Shown piece by piece: positions 9,283 to 19,495 of a DNA stretch of 64,000 bases (positions are counted from its first letter, which is position 1; each line of letters opens with the position of its first letter). Below the pieces are notes generated by a model, which had not been told where the DNA came from, searched no databases, and saw nothing but the letters and a program-made list of their open reading frames with translations. The DNA comes from Pseudomonas sp. Lineage in GTDB: Bacteria > Pseudomonadota > Gammaproteobacteria > Pseudomonadales > Pseudomonadaceae. Both the position numbers and the translations under genes were made by a program. Where the stretch lies: assembly GCF_030683065.1 (NCBI RefSeq), contig NZ_JAUXMX010000014.1, positions 33,995 to 97,994 of the forward strand, read 5' to 3'.

Positions 9283-10833
9283 ATGATCGAAGCCACCTGG
9301 ATCGCTTTCGCCTTCGTCATGGGCCTAGCCGTGCGTGGCATAGGTCTGCCGCCGCTGGTCGGCTATCTGGCCGCAGGATTCGCCCTCGCAACCTTTGGCG
9401 AACACGTGGGTGTAGGCCCACGCGACAGCGCCGCGCTGGAGCATATCGCCCACCTTGGCGTTCTCCTGCTGCTGTTTACCGTCGGCCTCAAGCTAAAACT
9501 TAGCAATCTGATCAAACGCGAAGTCATTGGCGGCGGCCTCCTGCACTTCACCATATCAAGCCTGATCTTCTTGCCGGCGATCCTGCTGATCCTCGACCTA
9601 CCTTGGCAAGAAGGGCTGCTGCTAGCAATCGCCCTGTCGTTTTCCAGCACGGTGCTGGCAGCCAAAGTGCTGGAGGGCAAGCGCGAGCTGCGCGCCTTCC
9701 ATGGCCGTGTGGCCATCGGCGTACTCATCATCCAGGACTTGCTCGCCCTGCTGGTGATGAGTCTGGCCAGCGGCGAAGTGCCTTCGGCCTGGGCCTTGCT
9801 GGTGTTCGCCCTGCCCCTCCTGCGCCCACTACTGTTTCGCCTGCTGGATGCCAGCGGCCACGAAGAGCTGATGGTGTTGCTCGGCCTGTTGCTGGCCCTA
9901 GTCGTGGGCGGCTACGGCTTTGAATCGCTAGGACTCAGCTCTGAACTCGGCGCCCTGGCGTTTGGCGCCATGCTGGCCAAACACCCGCGTGCCGGCGAAC
10001 TGTCCAACTCGCTGTGGAGTATCAAGGAAGTATTTCTGGTCGGCTTCTTCCTGCAGATCGGCATTGGTGGCCTACCGGATGCCGATGCCATGGTCTTCGC
10101 CCTGGTGATGTCACTGCTGCTGCCGCTCAAGGGCCTGCTGTTTTTCGGCCTGTTCCTGATGTTCCGCCTGCGGGCGCGCAGCGCTTTTCTGAGTGGCGTC
10201 AGCCTGACCAACTACAGCGAATTCGGCCTGATCGTGGCCAGTGTGGTACTGCCGCAATGGCTCATCCCGCTGGCCATCACCGTGGCCCTGTCCTTCGTTA
10301 TTTCCGCGCAACTGAACCGTTTTGCCCACCCGCTTTATGAGCGCCTGGCCAGGCGCCTGATCCCGCTTGAACGAAATATCCGCCACCCTGACGAGCAGCC
10401 AGTCTCGCTCGACGATGCACAAATCCTGATCATGGGCATGGGTCGTACCGGCCGCGCCGCCTACGACCACCTCAGTGAAAAGGGCTTCAAACTGTTCAGC
10501 CTGGACTCCGACCCAGTGATGATCGAGCTGAGCAGTAAAGCCGGGCGCCGTGTGAAATTCGCCGATGGCGAAGACCAGATGTTCTGGCAGAACCTGGAAA
10601 TGCCGGAAGTCAAAGCAGTGATCCTGGCCATGAACGATGCCGAAGCTAAAATCATCTCCACTCAAAAGCTGCGCGAACGCGGCTTCAAAGGCCTAATCGT
10701 TTCTCACGCCATGTATGAAGACATCGCCCAGCGCATCCAGGCCGCTGGAGCCGACCGCACTTACCTGACCATGAGCGAGGCCGGCAGCGGCCTTGCCGAA
10801 CACGTCGCCCGCGACCTGCAAGTGCGCGACTAA
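9283..10833 (+). CDS. CPA2-type monovalent cation:proton antiporter with RCK/TrkA-N domain
   Basis: The 516-residue protein has about twelve membrane helices (residues 1-360) of the Na+/H+ exchanger fold. A cytoplasmic Rossmann domain follows, with LIMGMGRTGRAAYDHL (GxGxxG at about 385-390) and an Asp near LDSDP that would bind NAD(H). This is the KefB/KefC-like layout. A glutathione-gated role cannot be claimed from sequence alone. It is flanked by the puuD terminator and a 465-base gap, so it is probably monocistronic and unrelated to purine use. Confidence 0.88.
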   Translation: MIEATWIAFAFVMGLAVRGIGLPPLVGYLAAGFALATFGEHVGVGPRDSAALEHIAHLGVLLLLFTVGLKLKLSNLIKREVIGGGLLHFTISSLIFLPAILLILDLPWQEGLLLAIALSFSSTVLAAKVLEGKRELRAFHGRVAIGVLIIQDLLALLVMSLASGEVPSAWALLVFALPLLRPLLFRLLDASGHEELMVLLGLLLALVVGGYGFESLGLSSELGALAFGAMLAKHPRAGELSNSLWSIKEVFLVGFFLQIGIGGLPDADAMVFALVMSLLLPLKGLLFFGLFLMFRLRARSAFLSGVSLTNYSEFGLIVASVVLPQWLIPLAITVALSFVISAQLNRFAHPLYERLARRLIPLERNIRHPDEQPVSLDDAQILIMGMGRTGRAAYDHLSEKGFKLFSLDSDPVMIELSSKAGRRVKFADGEDQMFWQNLEMPEVKAVILAMNDAEAKIISTQKLRERGFKGLIVSHAMYEDIAQRIQAAGADRTYLTMSEAGSGLAEHVARDLQVRD

Positions 10834-11298
10834 ACAGCGACAGCCATCGGCGGGTTGTCGCTGCGCGCCGAAGCCGCCCTACGGAGGGTGGTGAATCACG
10901 AATCTGCAGTAAGCCACGATTCGTAGGGTGTCACTCGCCGCAGGCAGTGCACCATTAATTATCGGCGCGGCACAAAAAATTGCAGGCTCTCGCTGCGCGC
11001 CGAGCGGAGCGCCACCCGGCTCGTCCTGCGACCTGCACACAGTCGCGACAGCGACACCACCCGTAGGGCGTAAGCAATTCGCCGTTCTCGGCGGCAATCC
11101 ACTGCCAGCCAAGGCATCTGCTGCGCGCCAATCCAATTATTGTGCACAATTTAAAAATAAATTGTTTATGGCCTTGTGGACAAGTTGTTATAGTCGGCCA
11201 TCCTGATCGATCAGACAGTTTTAATGACGTTCAGCTAGAGGCGCCGTGAAGCCTCGTGCAAGCCCTTGACCATATAAAAACAACTGGCAGGCTCTGAC
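10834..11298. promoter_or_regulatory. Permease upstream region with two TTGTnnACAA palindromes and repeat fragments
   Basis: No gene is visible in this gap. The left half carries GTAGGG/CCCTAC-type repeat fragments, and ACGAATC (10898-10904) pairs with GATTCGT (10918-10924). The right half holds ATTGTGCACAAT (11139-11150, perfect palindrome) and CTTGTGGACAAG (11173-11184), whose centres are 34 bases apart. These are about 115-160 bases ahead of the permease start and match the sites before puuE and moaA. Confidence 0.6.
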
Positions 11299-12798
11299 AT
11301 GACCACGACTCGCACCACGCCCACACCAGCTCCATCAGCGGGCAACAACGACCTGATCTACCAACTGGATGACTGCCCTGCTTTCGCACCGGCCATCTTC
11401 GCCGCCCTGCAGCATGTGCTGGCCAGCTTCGTCGGCATCATCACCCCGACCCTGATCGTCGGCAACGTGCTCGGCCTGGGCGCCTATGTGCCCTATCTGG
11501 TGAGCATGGCGCTGTTCGTGTCCGGCCTCGGCACCTTCGTTCAAGCCAAACGCATCGGCCCGATCGGCTCAGGGCTGCTGTGCCTGCAAGGCACCAGTTT
11601 CGCCTTTCTCAGCGCCATCCTCAGCGCCGGTTTTCTGGTGAAGGGCCGCGGCGGCAGCGAGGAGGAAATACTCGCCACCTTGTTCGGCGTGTGCTTTTGC
11701 GCAGCCTTCGTCGAGATTGCCTTCAGCCAGGTCATCTCAAAACTGCGCAAGGTTGTCACCCCGGTGGTCACCGGCACCATCATCTGCCTGATCGGCTTGT
11801 CGCTGATCAAGGTGGCAATGACAGATATCGCCGGCGGCTATGGCGCAGCCGACTTCGGCGCGCTGCACCATCTCGGGCTAGCGGCATTGGTACTGGTCAC
11901 CATAGTTGTACTCAACCGCTTCAAGTCTCAGGCAGTGCGCCTGTCCGCAGTGATCATCGGCTTGGCCATGGGTTTTGCCGTCGCCTGGTTCAACGGTCGG
12001 GTGGATTTCTCCAGCATGGCCGCCGTGCCATTGGTCAGCGTGCCGGTGCCGTTCAAATACGGCTTCAGTTTCGACTGGGTGGCGTTTGTACCAATCGCGG
12101 TAATTTTCCTGATCACGCCATTGGAAACCGCTGGAGACCTGACTGCCAACTCGATCATTTCCAAGCAACCGGTCAAGGGTCCGCTGTACCTGCGCCGGAT
12201 CAAGGGCGGCGTCCTCGCCGATGGCTGCAACTCGGCCATGGCGGCGATGTTCAATAGCCTGCCAATGACCACCTTCAGCCAGAACAACGGCGTCATCCAG
12301 CTCACCGGGGTCGCCAGCCGCCACGTTGCGTTTTATGTTGCGGGGATATTCATTGTGCTTGGGTTGTTCCCGGCGATCGGCGCGGTCCTGCAGTTGATGC
12401 CCAAGCCGGTTCTGGGCGGTGCCACCCTGATCATGTTCGGCACCGTTGCGGTGGCTGGGATCAGGATTCTCAGCGAAGCCGGCCTGCATCGGCGCAATGT
12501 GCTGATCGTGGCCATCTCACTCGGCCTTGGTCTTGGTGTGGCAGCCGTGCCGGATGCGCTGTCGCATATGCCGGACACCTTGAAAAACATCTTCGGTTCG
12601 CCGATCACCATCGGTGCCCTCAGCGCCATTCTGCTGAACATCTTCCTCCCGGAAGAGCATGTGGAACTGGAAGAAAACGATTACGAGCCCGAGGCACACC
12701 TGCACAGCGTGCTGCAGGGCCCGCGAGCCGATGAAACCCAAGGGCCTCGGCTGAAGAGCCTGGCCAGCGACCATGAGCCGCTCAACCGGCCGACCTGA
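11299..12798 (+). CDS. NCS2-family purine (urate/xanthine) permease
   Basis: The 499-residue inner-membrane symporter has about 12-14 helices and the NAT/NCS2 signature QNNGVIQLTG at residues 328-337, preceded by GDLTANSIISKQP. NCS2 proteins import xanthine, urate or uracil with protons. The position beside urate-degrading genes and the TTGTnnACAA palindromes upstream argue for urate or xanthine. The C-terminal tail after residue 455 is hydrophilic and acidic. The next gene, an outer-membrane channel, follows after 84 bases and is probably cotranscribed. Confidence 0.92.
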   Translation: MTTTRTTPTPAPSAGNNDLIYQLDDCPAFAPAIFAALQHVLASFVGIITPTLIVGNVLGLGAYVPYLVSMALFVSGLGTFVQAKRIGPIGSGLLCLQGTSFAFLSAILSAGFLVKGRGGSEEEILATLFGVCFCAAFVEIAFSQVISKLRKVVTPVVTGTIICLIGLSLIKVAMTDIAGGYGAADFGALHHLGLAALVLVTIVVLNRFKSQAVRLSAVIIGLAMGFAVAWFNGRVDFSSMAAVPLVSVPVPFKYGFSFDWVAFVPIAVIFLITPLETAGDLTANSIISKQPVKGPLYLRRIKGGVLADGCNSAMAAMFNSLPMTTFSQNNGVIQLTGVASRHVAFYVAGIFIVLGLFPAIGAVLQLMPKPVLGGATLIMFGTVAVAGIRILSEAGLHRRNVLIVAISLGLGLGVAAVPDALSHMPDTLKNIFGSPITIGALSAILLNIFLPEEHVELEENDYEPEAHLHSVLQGPRADETQGPRLKSLASDHEPLNRPT

Positions 12799-12882
12799 AC
12801 CAGCAACTGGGCAAACAACCTCCCCCCTGCGGGCAGCCGCGGGGTTGAGAAACCGTGCACCTCTAAAAATAAGGAAAACCCG

Positions 12883-13743
12883 ATGAGACTTAAGCATCTG
12901 CCTTTCTGCATTGCGCTGTCTGCCGGCCTGATTGCCTGCCAACACGCCAGCGCCAGTGACCTGCTGCTGTGGCAGGACAACAGCCTGTCCTACCTGCATG
13001 GCGATAACTTCCAGCGCCTCAATTTCAATGCTGAGGAGCAGCGCTCACAGACCACGTTCACCTTCGAGCACGCCAGCGGCTGGGCCTGGGGCGATGTGTT
13101 TTATTTTCTCGACTACATCAGCGCCGACAACGTCCAATCGCGTGGCAGCTTCGCCAACGGCACTTTCGAGCAGAATGACAAGAACAGCTTCTACTACATG
13201 GAATTCTCACCACGCGTCAGCCTCAGCTGGCTGACTGGCCAGGATCTGTCCATGGGGCCGCTAAAAGACGTCAAAGCGGCCTTCACCTATGAAAAAGGTA
13301 ATGGCGGCCCAGGCCCGGAAAACTACTTGTACGGTCTGGGCTTCGACTGGGACGTGCCGGGCTTCGCCTACCTCAAGACCAACGTGTACCGGGTCAAGAT
13401 CAACAATCACGTGTTCTTCGCTGAACAAGACAGCAACGGCTACGCCACCCAACTGACCGTGACCGGCGCCTACCCCTTCGCCATCGGCGAGCAGGACTTC
13501 GTGATCGACGGTTACATCGACTGGCGCTCACCATCCAGGGACGCCGGCACCCAGACCTCCGTCGGCTCCTCGGTCCAGGTCAAATGGGACGCGGGCAAGG
13601 CGCTATTCGGTAAGGAGCGCAAGCTCTACGTCGGTACCGAAGTGAACATGTGGCACAACAAATACGGGATCAAGCCCGTCGACGGTTCCACCGACGGCTT
13701 CGACCAGACGGCTGTGCAAGCGTTGGTGAAGTACCATTTCTAA
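12883..13743 (+). CDS. OmpK/Tsx-type outer-membrane channel
   Basis: The 286-residue protein has a signal peptide (about 1-24, ending ASA) and alternating amphipathic strands ending in the outer-membrane signature Phe (VKYHF). LLLWQDNSLSYLHGDNF and the WHNKYG region resemble nucleoside-specific channel-forming proteins of the Tsx/OmpK family. Placed directly after the NCS2 permease, it most likely lets purines or nucleosides across the outer membrane for that permease. A 15-bp terminator follows. Confidence 0.88.
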   Translation: MRLKHLPFCIALSAGLIACQHASASDLLLWQDNSLSYLHGDNFQRLNFNAEEQRSQTTFTFEHASGWAWGDVFYFLDYISADNVQSRGSFANGTFEQNDKNSFYYMEFSPRVSLSWLTGQDLSMGPLKDVKAAFTYEKGNGGPGPENYLYGLGFDWDVPGFAYLKTNVYRVKINNHVFFAEQDSNGYATQLTVTGAYPFAIGEQDFVIDGYIDWRSPSRDAGTQTSVGSSVQVKWDAGKALFGKERKLYVGTEVNMWHNKYGIKPVDGSTDGFDQTAVQALVKYHF

Positions 13744-13782
13744 GCGCTTGATACGGATTGCCGAGTAGGCGGCCACTTGTAG

Positions 13783-13817
13783 CAAAAGGGGATGGCATGT
13801 TTGCCATCCCCTTTTGT
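13783..13817 (+). terminator. Terminator after the OmpK/Tsx channel gene
   Basis: CAAAAGGGGATGGCA (13783-13797) pairs perfectly with TGCCATCCCCTTTTG (13802-13816) around a 4-base loop. Because the stem has A and T ends, it may work on both strands. Confidence 0.85.
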
Positions 13818-14021
13818 GTGAGGTAACCGCAGTAGGCGCAGTACGCATCCTTGCAATTTAGCGTCCTTGAGCTTCTTGCGATCAAGAAAATCCAGCGTCC
13901 ACTGTTGCAGGCCGATGCGATCGGTATCCAGGTTGGCTTCGACCTTGTAGTGACTTTTCAGCGCTGCAATTTCGCTCTGCTGCTCACGGGCAAAACCCTG
14001 GTACTGGCCTTGCGCATCCAT
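13818..14021 (-). pseudogene. Possible gene remnant downstream of moaA
   Basis: From ATG at 14021 the minus strand reads about 58 residues with a coherent helical, charged character (YQGFAREQQSEIAALKSHYK, then TLDFLDRKKLKDAKLQG). The frame then loses that character and runs through a transcription terminator. I do not recognise the family. There is no Shine-Dalgarno, and the frame begins 13 bases beyond the moaA stop. It could be a decayed small gene or chance coding. Confidence 0.25.
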
Positions 14022-14033
14022 GCTGGAGTGGGG

Positions 14034-15029
14034 TTAGCCGCCGGTCATGCTCATAAAACGGATGACCTGCACCTGGGCATCGGTCTCGAAGTGGTGCCGC
14101 TCGGGCTTAAGTCGCAAGGCCTGGATCAAGGCCTCGCTCAGCCGCTGGCTATCACCGGGGTGGGCGCGCATCAGGCCTTTCAGGTCCAGGGCATTGTCAT
14201 GCCCCAGGCAGAGCACCAGCTTGCCCTCGGCGGTGACCCGCACACGGTTGCAGTCGCCACAGAAATTGTGGCTGTGGGGCGAGATAAAGCCGACCTGGGT
14301 GTCGCTGCCGACCACTTGCCAGTAGCGCGATGGCCCGCCAGTCAGCTTGCTGCTGCGCACCAAGGCATAACGCTGCTCGATACGCTCGCGCACCTCGTCG
14401 CTGGAGCAGAAAGTCTGCTCGCGCTGGTGGCTGGAAATACTGCCCAGCGGCATTTCCTCGATAAAGCTGATGTCCAGGCCACGCGCCATGGCGAACTCGA
14501 CAAGGTCGAGCACCTCGTCATCATTGCGGCCTTTCTGCACCACCGCATTGAGTTTGATTCTGACGAAGCCGGCTGCCCGAGCTGCCTCGATGCCGGCCAG
14601 CACCTGGTCTAGCTTGTCGCGCCGGGTAAAGGCTGCAAAGCGTTCGCGCTTGAGTGAGTTCAGGCTGATGTTCAGGCGTTTGACCCCGGCCGCGCACAAC
14701 TGTGGCGCCAGCTCGGCCAGTTGCGAGCCGTTGGTGGTGATGGCCAGATCATCCAGCTCGCTGCGCTGGCCCAGGCGGGTTAGCAGACTGAGCAGGTTCT
14801 TGCGTACCAGCGGCTCGCCACCGGTGATGCGGATACGCTTGACCCCGAGGCCGATAAAGGCGTCCGCCACGGTATAGAGTTCTTCAAGGCTGAGAATCTG
14901 CGCGCGCGGGGCGAAGACCATATCCTCGCTCATGCAATAGGTGCAACGGAAGTCGCAGCGGTCGGTAACTGACAGTCGCAGGTAGGTGATGCGCCGACCG
15001 AAAGGGTCGAGCAGTTGCGCATGATGCAC
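14034..15029 (-). CDS. moaA: GTP 3',8-cyclase MoaA (molybdenum cofactor synthesis)
   Basis: The 331-residue radical-SAM enzyme starts at GTG with AGGAGG six bases ahead (15036-15041 on the complement). CX3CX2C occupies residues 25-32 (CDFRCTYC), GGEPLVRK follows, and a second 4Fe-4S site is provided by FCGDCNRVRV and a later Cys in LVLCLG. It makes the first intermediate of molybdopterin. Placed inside a purine locus, it is probably a dedicated copy supplying cofactor to xanthine dehydrogenase, which is not in this window. A TTGTACACAA site lies 81 bases upstream. Confidence 0.93.
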   Translation of the reverse strand: MHHAQLLDPFGRRITYLRLSVTDRCDFRCTYCMSEDMVFAPRAQILSLEELYTVADAFIGLGVKRIRITGGEPLVRKNLLSLLTRLGQRSELDDLAITTNGSQLAELAPQLCAAGVKRLNISLNSLKRERFAAFTRRDKLDQVLAGIEAARAAGFVRIKLNAVVQKGRNDDEVLDLVEFAMARGLDISFIEEMPLGSISSHQREQTFCSSDEVRERIEQRYALVRSSKLTGGPSRYWQVVGSDTQVGFISPHSHNFCGDCNRVRVTAEGKLVLCLGHDNALDLKGLMRAHPGDSQRLSEALIQALRLKPERHHFETDAQVQVIRFMSMTGG

Positions 15030-15248
15030 AGCGAGCCTCCTGTATTCTGGGAACCGAGACGTTTTGTTAGTAAATGCAGTGGTCCAGATAGAAACAGAAA
15101 AGCCTATTTTTGTACACAATAAACTGACCGCGAGGTCAGTTAAGTTATCCAGACCCCTGCCAGCGCTGGCTTGAGCCATGCGCAGGCCCGGTGCTACCAT
15201 GCCCGACCGCCGCCCAGCGCCGGGCGGCACATGCAAGCACAGGGGCTT
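15030..15248. promoter_or_regulatory. Divergent moaA / tetR control region with two different palindromes
   Basis: TTGTACACAA at 15110-15119 is the motif shared with the other purine promoters. Two bases on, AACTGACCGCGAGGTCAGTT (15122-15141) is a perfect 8-bp inverted repeat with a 4-base spacer. The second resembles the TTGACCAnnTGGTCAA site known for E. coli RutR and is the natural candidate for the adjacent RutR-like TetR protein. Confidence 0.6.
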
Positions 15249-15893
15249 ATGACCAGTATTCGCGAGCGCAACAAAGAGCTGATTTTGCGCGCAGCCAGTG
15301 AAGAATTCGCCGACAAGGGCTTTGCCGCCAGCAAGACCAGCGATATCGCCGCCAAGGCCGGCGTGCCAAAGCCCAACGTCTATTACTACTTCAAGTCGAA
15401 AGAGAACCTCTACCGCGAGGTGCTCGAAAGCATTATCGAGCCATTACTGGACGCCTCGGCGCCGTTCAATCAGCCCGGCAAACCGGCTGACGTACTCACC
15501 GCCTATATCCGCTCGAAGATTCGTATTTCCCGCGAACTGCCCTCAGCCTCCAAGGTATTTGCCAGCGAGATCATGCACGGTGCACCGCACCTGTCCGCTG
15601 AGCAGGCTGAACAACTCAACGCCCAGGCCCAGCACAACATCACCTGCATCCAGCGCTGGATCGGCCAGGGGTTGATGGCCGCGATCGACCCCCACCATCT
15701 GATGTTCAGCATCTGGGCCGCGACCCAGACCTATGCCGACTTCGACTGGCAGATCGCCACTGTAACCGGCAAGGCCAGCCTGGATGACGCCGACTACGAA
15801 GCCGCCGCCCAGACCATCATCCGCCTGGTGATCAAGGGCTGCGAGATCGACGAAAGCCAGAGCGCCGCCTCCGAGCAGGTCACCCGCGCCTGA
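15249..15893 (+). CDS. TetR-family regulator, RutR-like (candidate GclR)
   Basis: The 214-residue protein has an N-terminal TetR helix-turn-helix (AASEEFADKGFAASKTSDIA, then AKAGVPKPNVYYYFKSKENL) and a C-terminal domain resembling RutR (ASKVFASEIMHGAPHL, SIWAATQTYADFDWQ). RutR senses a pyrimidine/purine signal in E. coli. Gene order beside moaA and gcl recalls the regulator called GclR in P. putida; that identity is from memory and inference. ATG at 15249 has AGGGG close ahead; ATG at 15231 is an alternative. The GGTCAG palindrome upstream suggests self-control. Confidence 0.85.
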   Translation: MTSIRERNKELILRAASEEFADKGFAASKTSDIAAKAGVPKPNVYYYFKSKENLYREVLESIIEPLLDASAPFNQPGKPADVLTAYIRSKIRISRELPSASKVFASEIMHGAPHLSAEQAEQLNAQAQHNITCIQRWIGQGLMAAIDPHHLMFSIWAATQTYADFDWQIATVTGKASLDDADYEAAAQTIIRLVIKGCEIDESQSAASEQVTRA

Positions 15894-16037
15894 TCCTCTG
15901 ATCTGGGTGGGGTAACGGTGCAGAGCATCTGCCCGCGAACGGTCGACAAATCCGCGCGGTGCACACGGTGGTTCGCGGCCAAGGCCCCTCCTACAGGCTG
16001 CGGTGCTCTTGTACTTGGTCCGCCACCCTTCTGCGTT

Positions 16038-16475
16038 CTACGCTTGCCCCGCGTCAGCCTTGAGCCCCGCCGCCTGCACCGCGCCGATTGCGCACTGCTC
16101 ATCGATATCCGAGGTGTCGCCGGTGATGCCAATCGCGCCGATCACCTCGCCGCGCACATCACGAATCAACACCCCGCCCGCGGCGGGCAGCAACTTGCCG
16201 TCCGCCAGGTTATTCAGCGCACCAATGAAGGCGGGTCGTTGCTGCGCATCGGCTGCGATCGCCCGCGAACCTTTGCCCAGCGCCACTGCGCCCCAGGCCT
16301 TGGCGATGGCGATCTGCGGGCGCAACAGGCTAGCACCGTCTTCACGCTGCAGGCTGATCAGGTGACCACCCGCATCCAGCACGGCCACGGTCAAGGGCGC
16401 GGCAGATAGCTCGCGCCCAAGCGCCAGGGCCCGGTTGCTGATGGTGGTCGCGGTGTGCAGGTTCAAAGCGCTCAT
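16038..16475 (-). CDS. GlcG/HbpS-family (haem-binding-like) protein
   Basis: The 145-residue protein matches the GlcG/HbpS family (DUF336): TVAVLDAGGHLISLQREDGA, AKAWGAVALGKGSRAI, then DGKLLPAAGGVLIRDVRGEVIGAIGITG. Some relatives bind haem or stress-related ligands, but the function next to glyoxylate genes is unknown. The start at 16475 is set by AGGAGGGC just upstream; an open frame extends further but would begin inside the AT-rich control region. Upstream at 16573-16582 and 16616-16625 are the purine-type palindromes. Confidence 0.85.
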   Translation of the reverse strand: MSALNLHTATTISNRALALGRELSAAPLTVAVLDAGGHLISLQREDGASLLRPQIAIAKAWGAVALGKGSRAIAADAQQRPAFIGALNNLADGKLLPAAGGVLIRDVRGEVIGAIGITGDTSDIDEQCAIGAVQAAGLKADAGQA

Positions 16476-16638
16476 ATCTGAAGCCCTCCTCGAAAAGTGG
16501 ATGAAAGCAAGGCCAGTTCCCACTGGTGCCATCGCCCACAGCGGACAGGCGGGGATAAGCCCAACCAATAAATCGTACACAATAAATAATATTTTTAGTA
16601 CATTTAAAATATCGTTTGTATACAAAGACGTCCGTAAC
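16476..16638 (-). promoter_or_regulatory. Promoter region of the GlcG-like gene with TTGTnnACAA sites
   Basis: The region is locally AT-rich. TTGTATACAA (16616-16625) is a perfect palindrome identical to the one before puuE. TCGTACACAA (16573-16582) differs at one base. They lie 98-150 bases ahead of the GlcG-like start and beyond the LysR stop, so the GlcG-like gene probably has its own promoter under the shared purine regulator. Confidence 0.55.
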
Positions 16639-17544
16639 TCATCCTTCCCAGTACCCCGGCGTGTTGTAGATCGCCTTTAGGTAGTCGATGAAGAAACGCA
16701 CCTTGGCGGGCAGATAACGCTGCTGCGGATAGACCGCCTGAATGTCGTAGGCCGGCATGGCGAACTGGTCGAGCACCGTGACCAACTGCCCGCGCTTGAG
16801 CTCGGCCTGGATCTCCCAGGTCGAGCGCCAGCCGATACCCAAGCCCTGCTTGACCCAGTCATAGAGGAGTTCGCCGTCATTACAATCGAGATTGCCGGAG
16901 ACCTTGACCGCTACCTGTTTGCCATCGCGCAGGAAGGTCCAGCCGCGCTGCTGGCCACCCTGCAGGTTGAACGCCAGGCAGTTGTGCTGGGCAAGGTCTT
17001 CGAGGGATTGCGGGGCCGGGTGACGCTGAAAATAGTCCGGCGAACCGCAGACCACCCGCCGATTGGCGAACAGCTTGACCGCCACGTAGTTGGGGTCAGT
17101 CACTTCGCCGATGCGAATGCCCATGTCGTAGCCCTGACGCACCAGGTCGACCACGCTGTCGGTCAGGTTGAACGACAGGTTCAGCTCTGGATAACGGGCC
17201 TGAAACGCCGGGGCGTGGGGCGCGATATGCCGACGGCCAAACGCCGCAGGTGCCGACACCACCAAGTGCCCGCTCACCGAATGGCTGCCGTGGGTGATGC
17301 TGGCATCGGCCTCGGCGAAGTCACGCAGCAAGCCGCGGGCCCGCTCCAGGTATTGCTCGCCCAGATCGGTCAGCGACAGACCGCGGGTCGAGCGATGCAT
17401 CAGCTTGACCCCCAAATGGCGTTCGAGCATGTCGAGCCGCCGGCCCATCACCACAGGGGTCACCCCTTCGACCAGCGCGGCAGCGGCAAAGCTGCCGTGA
17501 TCGGCCACCAAAACAAAACTGTGCAACGCCGTATAACGGTCCAT
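16639..17544 (-). CDS. LysR-family transcriptional regulator
   Basis: The 301-residue protein has the LysR winged helix at residues 1-60 (FAAAALVEGVTPVVMGRRLD, then MLERHLGVKLMHRSTRGLSL) and a substrate-binding domain (PAFQARYPELNLSFNLTD, YDMGIRIG). CAGGAG precedes the ATG. It is divergent from gcl across 116 bases, the classic layout for a LysR activator of the neighbouring operon. It is the likely regulator of gcl-hyi-glxR-ttuD-pyk, with an unknown co-inducer. Confidence 0.9.
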   Translation of the reverse strand: MDRYTALHSFVLVADHGSFAAAALVEGVTPVVMGRRLDMLERHLGVKLMHRSTRGLSLTDLGEQYLERARGLLRDFAEADASITHGSHSVSGHLVVSAPAAFGRRHIAPHAPAFQARYPELNLSFNLTDSVVDLVRQGYDMGIRIGEVTDPNYVAVKLFANRRVVCGSPDYFQRHPAPQSLEDLAQHNCLAFNLQGGQQRGWTFLRDGKQVAVKVSGNLDCNDGELLYDWVKQGLGIGWRSTWEIQAELKRGQLVTVLDQFAMPAYDIQAVYPQQRYLPAKVRFFIDYLKAIYNTPGYWEG

Positions 17545-17660
17545 TCGATACTCCTGATACCGACAGAAATGCTGAATCCTGCAATTTACCGCATTAACCC
17601 GTTGCCATCATGCTTTAGGCATGTAGAAAAAATATCGACTAAAGCCTGGAGGAATTTTTT

Positions 17661-19436
<1,776 letters not shown>

Positions 19437-19495
19437 CTTTGCCTGTTAATCCCTGGCCCGGACTGCATCCGGGCTACCTGAACAAGGAGCATCAC

